DNA of 64,000 bases from assembly GCA_012932865.1 (NCBI GenBank), contig SAXG01000014.1:456740-520739 (forward strand), in the 5' to 3' direction. Source of the stretch: Amylostereum areolatum (Eukaryota; Basidiomycota; Agaricomycetes; Russulales; Stereaceae). The translations under genes and the position numbers were made by a program. This document shows, in pieces, positions 55,996 to 64,000 of the stretch (the first letter of the stretch is position 1; each line of letters starts with the position of its first letter). The notes below the pieces were generated by a model. The model searched no databases. It saw only the letters and a program-made list of their open reading frames with translations, and was not told the origin of the DNA.

Positions 55996-57186
55996 GGCAC
56001 GCGTTTCTGTACTTCTTCGCCCAGACCCAGAACGACTATCTTCTGGTCAGGTCAGCCACGGAGACTGGCCCAGACAACCTTCTCTTTTCCTCGTCCTTCT
56101 TCTCAGCACGCTGAGTTCGGTATAACTCGGCAGAGTTAATTAAATTTGGCCGTGAAGTTCAACGTTTACGATCAAGCGCTAGAACGGTTCAGCGCCCCCG
56201 CATCGTCGCCAGCCACCCTCGATCGCTCGCCGTCGCCTGTCATCATTGCATGTCATGTTTCTCCCGCATCGCTTCCGTACGCATCTGATTTCATGAAATC
56301 TATTGGCCGATATGACAGTGGGGTTTTAGTGCCGTGACGATGGTCGACGGTCGCAAGATAGGGACATGTGGCGTGCTTCTGAGAGCTCCAAGCACTTCGC
56401 AGGCTGAGTTCGCCATTAATCTTCGCCGCGTCCAGAACAGAGACGGATGCAGATGGACTCAGGTTGCATCATTTGAAGTGTTCGGCAGCCTCCGTAATAG
56501 TAGGTGCTAGCCGTGCTCATCAGAGGACGGTTGGACCGCCAAACGTATGGGAGGACAGAGGCTCGGCCTGCTCGAAAGTCGATCGAGTTTGCCGCTCCGC
56601 CATCTTGACTGGCCCAACTCGGAAATCAGCGATCAGTCCGTCCTCCAGACTCGAAGGCACACTCGGCAGCAGGCCATAGGACTTACGACAGTCTGATGAC
56701 ATTCCAGCGGGTAACTTCCTGTAACTTCCTGTGACCTCAACTTCAGGGATCAGGCGATCAGGGTATCGCACACCTTTGTTACCTCTGACATTTATTGACC
56801 CTTGGAATTAGATCAGAGACGCCGTGTCAATCCTCGCCAAACTGTGAACCAGTGGCGTCGGGAGCGCTTGCGCGGCTCTCGGGCTTCGGAATTTGTCTTC
56901 AAGCAAGATTTGAGCAAGTGCACCCCGTTGTCGTTACGGCCGCCATCTCGCCGTTTTATTCTGTGGAAATGATGTGGGAAGCGCTCAGTCTGCTTCTTTT
57001 TGGTTCCTTGCAGAAGGCCAACCTTCCCTAGCCTTCCCTCCTCCTTGAATCGGATCCCACACCGCAGCTCCCAACAATCGAAGATTCGTGTTAGTATAAA
57101 TGCGCTCCTTCGGCGTGAACGTCTTTGCGACGTCTCTTCCCCCTCTAAATCCTGTCCCCGCGGATCGACTTCCGCTCATCAGCACC
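55996..57186. other. Intergenic region
   Basis: Holds the 3' flank of the RTC1-like gene, a short direct repeat of GTAACTTCCT at about 56710-56730, and the promoter of the DUF6533-type gene. No gene recognised. Confidence 0.45.
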
Positions 57187-58960
57187 ATGCCGGAAACCAT
57201 CGAGTCGTTGTCGTATTTCGTCTTTATGTGAGTAAATGGTGGTTTTCTTCTTTCTTGGAGTCACATTCATGATTCCCGTCCGTTCTAGAACGCAAGTCCA
57301 CTTTTGCAGTGAGTATCTCGACTGTGACGCTTTCTTCTGCTGGTGTCTGATATATGCCGCGTCCTTGCAATAGGCATGTGTAAGTGGACTTGCTCGACTT
57401 CTTTCGAGTTCTGCGCTTACTGTGCCCCCCAGACGCGGTCCTGGTTTGGGACTGGATTACGAGCATTCGTAAAGAATACGATTTTGTAAGTTCGCTCCGA
57501 TCGCCTTATAAGCAGCTCCACAGCGCTGACGTCGTGTAGATCTGGAAGTCAAAGTGGACGCCCATCAAAGGCCTCTACTTATTTTGCAGGTGCGTCTCCT
57601 GTGATTCTTTAGGTTGGCGTGCTGACGAGGAGACAGATATTGGCTGCTCATCGTCATGCCATATGTCCTGTGGTGTTATACTGTGAACCATTCCTGGGAA
57701 ACTTGTCTCAAAGTATACAAGGTGCGTCGTGTTCATGGGGATATCTGTCCTTCTCCGCTCACATGTGTCTAAAGTCAGCCTGTGGCTCTGGCGATGTGGA
57801 ACCAAGTCGGTGCTGAGCGTGCGTGCCATTTTCCCTTTCTGTGCCGGTCTCTGTAACCGTACTTCGCAGTTGTTCTCCTTCTGCGCACATATGCGTTCTT
57901 TGGTCGCAACAAGATGATGTTGGCCGCCATGTTGACAGCGCTCGGCGGTATCATCGGATACCAGCTTTGGGTGGACACATCTCGCATGCCTCGTTAGTGC
58001 TGCTTCCGCCATGTCCTTCATCTCCGGTATTTACAAGAATCTACTCCAGCACTTCCGTTCTTGGACCAATCCCCCAACCCAAAGGGCCCGTGTCTTCCCA
58101 TGTCAAGGCCTGGCGAGGCACATCTCCTCGGTGCGTGTGCTATTTCCTTTTCCTCCACCTTATTCTGACGACTTTCGTCTAGGTTTCTTCGTAAGTCATG
58201 TTTGATACCCACGCACATGAAACCGCCGTCAATAACCGCTCCATTCTGCCAGGTTGCGCCTTTGGCTTTCGATTCCGTCGTCACCGCTCTGACCGTCGGT
58301 AAGGCGCTCTTGATGCACCGCCGCTTGGGCCCGAGCAGCCCCGTCATCCAGGTGTTCTTGCGTGAGGGAGTATTTTATTACATCCTCATCGCGGGTGCGA
58401 ACTTGATCAATGGAATCTTCTACTTCCAGTGAGCGATATTTCCGTCTTCTTGCGCTCTCATGCACATAATTGCTTCGTTAAACTTCATAGGCGTCGCGCG
58501 GCCATGTCAGCGATCATGATTCCTTTGAGCATCATGCTCAGTCCCTCTCCTCGCCTGCCGTCTTGTGAGTCACCCTCCACCAGTCCTCACGTCAATTCAC
58601 GTCAATTCACGCGACATCTCCTCGCAGATCCTCGACATCCGCAGCCGTGCGGCCAATCGCGACAAGCACCACTCTGCGTCGGCTGGCTCGCGCACGGGGC
58701 GCTCTCAGCCGTTCGGTATCCAGTTTTCAAACCAGCGTAATCATCATCACCCGAACGCGGACCCGCTCGAGACATACGGAAACATCACCACCGGCATCGC
58801 GACCACGCACGACGCAGGCATCGAGCTCCGTGACGTCGACGATGCGAAGGACACGAAGGATAATCGGTCAGATTCGGAGGTGGACGCGTACTACGGCGCG
58901 GTGAAGCTGCCGATCAACGGTATCCGCATCGACGTGGAGAAGGGTTTTTCTGAGCGGTGA
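57187..58960 (+). CDS. DUF6533-type seven-helix membrane protein
   Basis: Twelve exons: 57187-57227, 57289-57308, a 6-nt microexon 57374-57379, 57433-57485, 57540-57589, 57637-57721, 57779-57818, 57870-57992, 58038-58130, an 8-nt microexon 58182-58189, 58253-58428 and 58491-58960. All phases agree up to the last exon. The N-terminal DUF6533 signature appears as YAVLVWDWITSIRKEYDFIW and KSKWTPIKGLYLFCRYW. Hydrophobic helices follow (LLIVMPYVLWCYTV, MLAALTALGGIIGY-like, FYYILIAGANLINGIFYF). The cytosolic tail begins ILDIRSRAANRDKHH. A 10-bp tandem duplication at 58591-58610 shifts the frame before this tail. The function of this large Agaricomycete family is unknown; a receptor-like role is speculation. 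Confidence 0.72.
58591..58610 (+). repeat. Tandem 10-bp duplication GTCAATTCAC x2
   Basis: Two perfect adjacent copies inside the last exon of the DUF6533-type gene. With one copy removed the frame runs from SPSTSPHVNSRDISSQ straight into ILDIRSRAANRD. Confidence 0.85.
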
Positions 58961-60043
58961 GATGAAGGACGCTTGAGCGGCGATTGGTGTACATACTATA
59001 AAAAGTACTTTCGAGTACGGTACTTTGCTTGATCGCACGGTTACCTTGTCACCCTCTTTCATTTCCTTACGCTCCTTGTAGACCCAACCGAGGCTTGATG
59101 CCTTCATTTATATATTTTGAAGCTCGGCGTGTAACTTGTCCAAATGGCGAGATGAACGACACCTATCCATGTATCCCTTAAGCTTGGTTCAAATTCACAT
59201 GCCATTTCAAACTTTGAGTCTTGACGATGGACCTACAAGCTCCAAGCTTCATCCCTTCGGATCACACGAGCATCCCGCCCAGACCCGCCTGGGCATAGAA
59301 ACAAGGGTTTCCCAAGTCTAATATGAAGCGGCGGTCTGCACTTCGCATCGTGCAATGTATTTTCAGGCACGATTGCGTGGGCGTAGTCCCTTGCCCCGCT
59401 TCAAGTTCGGTCGATCCAGCAAGCTGCTCACGCCATTCCACCGGATCCGTCAATTGTTTCACGACGGTTCATGCAATTTATTGACAAGAATGATCGACGC
59501 CGCCTAACAGCGAAGGACAGCGTCAGCGCTTCAGCGCTCAGCGCTTTTTGCGACCACCGACATCGCTTAGACGGAGTGCCATGCCATCAACTCTCCCGTC
59601 GCGTGCCTAAACTAGAAGACAGTCGTTCTCTGTCGTTCTACACAAGTATGGTATCAGGCGCCATTGAAGTTCCGACTCTGAACCTCGTATAAGGGGTATT
59701 CAGTCAGATTCATTCCCGGAAGGCTTCTGATTCAGGAGGATAGCGGGGAGGTACACGTCGCGCACGTTTTCCAACGGGATGTTTAGCAGGACTTGTGTTG
59801 GAATGAAAGGGAATCTTCGAAGGTGTCAACGAAGGGTGATGAGATAGCCAGTGATGGGTGGCTGACAGGTAGCGTATGAAATCCGAGCTGGTGGGTGGTA
59901 TGTAGGTAGACATGTGCGCGCGATCCAGGCCGAGAACTGAGTCCGAATACGTGAGATATGCATGTGGTAGATAAGTTATGGGAAGGTAGCGGGATATGCG
60001 GAGGCCAGCCGTCCGCGCACGCGTCCAGTGGACCAGGACCAGG
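58961..60043. other. Intergenic region between convergent genes
   Basis: 3' flanks of the DUF6533-type gene and the P450. No gene recognised. Confidence 0.45.
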
Positions 60044-62033
60044 TCACTTGCGCGGTGTGAACGTGAGGAGACAGCGCATCGCCGCGGGAAAGATCACCTA
60101 CGCAAACAGACCGCGTCGTCAGACCACGCACGAAACCCCGACGGCGAAGGAACGAAAACGACGCACAAAACTATCCCGAATGTCCATGCTCCGCTCGTTC
60201 GTCTCTGGCGGGGCGCTGACCTCGAAGTTGCGCGCGATCGCGGCGGTCTCGATGCGGAGCATGATGTGGGCGAGGTTCACCCCGCCGCACAGACGCGTGC
60301 CGTTTCCAAACGGCATCAAGCTCTGCTCCATCGCTGCCAGCTCTGCGGAGTCGGCATCGAGCCAGCGGTCGGGGAGGTACGTCTCGGGCGAGGGAAACAC
60401 CTTCGAGTTGCGATGCATGGACCAGGCTTGCGTGCCGACGATCGTGTCCGGAGGGAGCGTGACGCCCAGAACATCGAACACGCCGTTCTCTTCCACGCTC
60501 GGGACGATGCGCTCAAGGAGGCTGGGCCCGGAACCATAGATACGCAGAGCTGGTGAGGGCATCAGCAAGGGAATCGCGTGGTAATCAAAGCGAAAACCGA
60601 CGGACTCTCTTTGATGACGGCGTTCAGGTAAGGAAGGCTGTAGAGGACGTTGATGTCGGGGATACGATGGCCGTCGGGGAGAGCGGAATCCAGCTCGGCG
60701 TGCAGCTTCTTCGAGATGTCGGGGCGGCGGCTGAGTTCCCAGAAGAGGTACGAGAGTGTGGTGGAAGTGGTGTCTGTACCAGCGATGCTATAGGTTTACT
60801 ACCGTCAGAAAACGCAAAGAAACAGCCATGATCGGAAGGCGCACAAGTGGCCCATGTGTTCGGAGACGATGTCCTTGTCCTCCATGAGCTCTCCCGATGG
60901 GAGGCGATATTCCATGAGACGGTACACCAGCGGACGCTTTTCGACCTCTTGTAATTTTCCGTCTTTCATCGACGCCCGCTTATCGGCGATCAGGTTTCCA
61001 ATGAACTAGGCGGAAGATGCGATGTCAGAAATATGGATCAGGGAAGGTAAGCGTCGTGGTTACCCTAGCCATGATCTTGTCTGAGTCGCAGAGTTGTTGC
61101 CATCGCTTGTTAGGGATGCTGCATAGGGGATCCCAGGCCCAGGTGGGCACGATACCGCGCTATAGGAGAAATAGCTTTAGTGGCGTAAAAGACAGTAGCG
61201 CTCGAAATGTACAATGACGCCGCGCTTGGGGAAGTCGTCCACAGCCATGACGAGGGGATGTTCGCCATCCTTTGCCCAGGTATCGAGGGCGCCGAGGTGG
61301 ATGCCGAACCCAATCGCGGATTGGATGTCTACAATCATCTGCCGGAAGACGTGAAGGCAGTCGACGGGGCTCTTGCCGTCAAGGTCTACGAGGATCTAGG
61401 TAAAATGCAGTGAGTTTTCTGGAGGGAGAAGGGAGCACCGGGAAGGCGTACGTCAACGAGTTGGAGTGCGTATTGTTGGATTTCGGGCTGGAAGAGGGCG
61501 AGATTGGACGGGGTGTAGTGCGATGCGTACGCCTTCCTGCGAACGACATGGTCGGAATGTGGGAGCATCGTCATCCTTGCAGCGTTCTCAGCATCGAACG
61601 GACGAATACGCAAGGAAGGGTACTCACGCATGGTTGTTGTCATTTCTACAGCGCGCTCGTCAGCTTAAGCATTCACAGAATCAGAGACGACGCACGTGAG
61701 AAGACTCTTATAGAACGAGCTCTTATTGAACTTGGTGCTGAAGTAGACGCGTTTGTTGGTCGCGACATCGTTGTACGCGACCTTGTTAGGGGCGATACGG
61801 ACGATGGGACCGTAGACTTCAAAGAGGGAGTGGATGATTTTGCACTGCTGAAGGCGGAAAACGTGCGAGGTGATCCAGGCGTTGGAGACGGCAGCGTACC
61901 ATGGACCAGGGACGTTCTTGAGGGGTGAGAAGTAGAGCTGGTAGATGGCGTGGAAAACGAAGTAGAGAGCGACGGAGGACCCAAGGACGGTGCCGAAGTG
62001 GTCGAACACGAAGGAGAGGATGGAAACGGCCAT
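60044..62033 (-). CDS. Cytochrome P450 monooxygenase
   Basis: Start 62033 (MAVSILSFVFDHFGTVLGSS, an N-terminal membrane anchor), then the Pro-rich hinge SPLKNVPGPWYAA. About nine exons join without frame breaks. Landmarks: TMLPHSDHVVRRKAYASHYT (helix C region), the I-helix oxygen-binding AGTDTTSTT, the K-helix ExxR (KETLRIYGSGP, split by an intron near 60593-60549), DRWLDAD (PERF-like region), and the heme loop FGNGTRLCGG with the axial Cys. The last exon ends VIFPAAMRCLLTFTPRK. By family knowledge an ER-bound, NADPH-reductase-dependent oxygenase; the substrate cannot be told. No biosynthetic cluster partners are seen nearby. Total length (about 520 residues) is normal. Confidence 0.9.
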
Positions 62034-63717
62034 GGTGTCGACGATGCACGCGAACCGAAGCTGGTCGCAGGGGGCGTTCAGACGTTCTGGAGGGTGTGGG
62101 CTAGTGTGTGGGTCGAGAAAGCAAGAAGTCTAACGTCGATGAGAAAGGAGAGTCAGACAACAGGCGACTCGAGGCGAAGACCTCCATCCGCCGCCGCCCC
62201 GCCCTTATACTTATAGCAATACGCGCGCCACATGATCCTACACGTTCTCCGCGCCCCGTGCGTCGTGGGGAAGAATTCGAAGGGGCGAGATGTGAGATCT
62301 GGAAATTTCTGCGGAATCTGGATAAAACAGCCTACGACATATCAGAAGTCTTGGACCTACCGATTAATAGCTATAGCATCTGTCTCCTCGATCTGAGACC
62401 TGCCACGATACGACTTTCAGCTTGATTCGAACTTCGTCCGTTGTGAGATTCGTCAGTTGAGGCTTTTCTGTTTGGTTCGACGATTTGACGAGGCGGTCCA
62501 GCGACGGGAGGCTGATCAGAGGGCGGATGCATCGACAAGCTCGCTCGGAAACGGTCAAGTCGTCAAAATTTTCTGCATCGGGGCGCTCACACCAAGTGGC
62601 AGCCAAGGACCTGGACCCCGATTGTATCGTCCGAGTCCCTGGCCAGGAAACGCCGACGACGGTCAACGACAACCCAAGTCGGACTTCCCTCCTTCCCAGT
62701 GTATTCCAGTGCAAAGGCAATGTCCACCAGGTAAACCTGCAAGCCTCACGCTTGCTCCTCTGGTTCCCACATTCAATCGTCCTCTCGATGCCGCCCGTTA
62801 TATGATTGCCACAGGCAGCGGGAGAACAAAAAACGGAAGGGCCACGAGGAGTGCTGGATCCAAAGTACTTACGGTTTGACCTTTGCTCTTATTGGCACTC
62901 TATGTATCGAACTTCGTGGACGATTCTTCCACTCCTTTGAACAGGAGTCCGATCGTACCTTCATCCCTATGCCAGCCATCTCTCCCGAACAAGTCGAGAA
63001 GAACTATCGCCTTCTACTTCTTGCATTTTTCCCCCGGCCGATCATACGACCGCAACCCCTCAAGCTCATTGACAAACTTCAAGGCCCCGGTGTGTATCCC
63101 GAGGATGTCAGTCTCGACGTGTAACGTGCCGAAACGCGTCAGCACCGGTGCCCAGCTTCCGTCTGCCTTGATCAGACAATTTCACTACCATTCTCATCGT
63201 TTTAGTTTCACTTCCCTCCACGAACACGACGATGTTAACGCTGCAGGTCATCCACGAACTCCTAGCCTTGAGGCGGAAAGCCCGCCGGAACGCCATGGCC
63301 ATGGATCGCAACACGAAGACAATAGATCCCAGGTTCCCGCGAGGTTGCATAATTTCTACGAGGTGCGAGGAGGACCATGGCTCACCCCCCCCCTCTATAC
63401 TTCTGAAGAACGGTGTCGACCTACCGACGGCGGCGGCTCGCAGTTTAGAGGGATGGTGCCGCCATCAGAGCACAAGTCGTGTTTTGAGATATAAACGTCT
63501 TACGTTGGCTCCCGTTTGTCTTTTTTCAGCATATCTTGACCTATAAACGCATATGCATCCCCTGCATGACGCAGCGCAGATACCCAAGATCCATCTATGA
63601 ACAACGCAGCGCGTACTTTTCATCTAAGTGATGTTTTGAGAGCAAGTGAGCATGCTTCGAAGGCATCCAACCAATCAGAGCAGCCCGCGCTTCGTAGCCT
63701 CGTAGAGTCGTACCACC
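62034..63717. other. Intergenic region with a possible unrecognised ORF
   Basis: P450 promoter at the left end. An open frame at about 62883-63494 (containing IRQFHYHSHRFSFTSLHEHD and Glu/Ser-rich sequence) has no early ATG and no recognised domain. It may be chance or part of a spliced gene. Confidence 0.35.
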
Positions 63718-64000
63718 ATGTCTTCCGCCTCGCAAGTCGCCACAGCCCACTCCTTCAACAAAATCCTCAATCAAACGTCCAAATCGCGTTCGCGACAAGA
63801 CATCGAAGAGAGCGTGAAGAAGCTCCGCCGACTCATCCTCATCGAGGGCATCCCGTCCAAAGCCGTGCGTCTCCGTCGCAACCGCGTTCACGAGCGCGTC
63901 CGACCTGACTTTTCTGCTCTGAAGGATCCGACGCTCAGGCATAGGATATGGAAGATACTGTTGCGGGTGACCGAGGTGCCTGCGGAGACGTTTTTGGAGT
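63718..64000 (+). CDS. BUB2-like TBC-domain GTPase-activating protein (5' part only)
   Basis: Start 63718 in good context (ACCACCATGTCT). Exon 1 reads MSSASQVATAHSFNKILNQT and VKKLRRLILIEGIPSKA. An intron with a GTGCGT donor at about 63865 ends ...CTGAAG at about 63927. Exon 2 reads DPTLRHRIWKILLRVTEVPA and runs off the window. The LRRLIL-EGIP ... LRHRIWKILL pattern is the start of the TBC domain in fungal Bub2/Cdc16, the GAP for the Tem1/Spg1 mitotic-exit GTPase (family knowledge). Only about 75 residues are visible. Confidence 0.6.
   Translation, partial: MSSASQVATAHSFNKILNQTSKSRSRQDIEESVKKLRRLILIEGIPSKAVRLRRNRVHERVRPDFSALKDPTLRHRIWKILLRVTEVPAETFLE

Noticed and set aside
1..64000. CRISPR arrays, bacterial operons, secondary-metabolite backbone genes
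   Set aside because: None seen; the single P450 has no polyketide synthase, NRPS or terpene synthase neighbour, and all genes are intron-rich eukaryotic.

Overview
The window is nuclear DNA of a filamentous basidiomycete, probably an Agaricomycete. Genes are dense and split by many 50-60 nt GT-AG introns, often with GTGCGT donors. The families present (tandem polysaccharide-lyase-14-like proteins, a DUF6533-type membrane protein, an RNI-like LRR protein, a chromodomain Ty3 element) are typical of mushroom-forming fungi. There is no bacterial, plasmid or CRISPR character.

Layout. 0.8-5 kb: two tandem secreted PL14-like lyases (minus strand). 7-9.5 kb: a Qa-SNARE of the Ufe1/syntaxin-18 type and an RNA polymerase I RPA34-like subunit (plus). 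9.8-16.8 kb: an SLC41/MgtE-type Mg2+ transporter (minus), divergent from SAGA subunit Ada3, then a fused HMP-P kinase/TenA thiamine enzyme. 16.9-20.3 kb: two tandem endonuclease III (NTH1) paralogs. 20.5-27 kb: an accessory stretch with an unrecognised spliced gene, a four-copy exon/intron module and three paralogous zinc-finger genes in different states of decay. 28-36.8 kb: an unknown gene head-to-head with a Rap1-like Myb protein, an LRR protein and a PP2C phosphatase. 39.1-46.6 kb: a complete Ty3/gypsy chromovirus with identical 457-bp LTRs and a 5-bp target duplication. 47.6-64 kb: a secreted GH31 alpha-glucosidase, the SEA/GATOR2 subunit Rtc1/WDR24, a DUF6533-type seven-helix protein, a cytochrome P450, and the 5' end of a BUB2-like TBC GAP at the edge.

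The two most interesting themes are these. (1) The retrotransposon carries a predicted self-primer, a GGGTTTT -1 slippery site at the Gag stop, and an extra upstream ORF ending in two tandem SUMO-interaction-like motifs, separated from the Gag reading frame by a single in-frame stop. (2) Many conserved host genes (SLC41, Ada3, THI20, both NTH1 copies, the zinc-finger genes, RTC1 and probably Ufe1 and Rap1) contain single extra bases that break the frame inside conserved blocks. Most of these are one-base duplications. The retrotransposon, PL14, PP2C, RPA34 and P450 genes are unbroken. Residual sequencing insertions are the simplest explanation, but the pattern deserves a check against raw reads and RNA.

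Splice models were built by eye from GT/AG sites and protein-family conservation, so boundaries are predictions.
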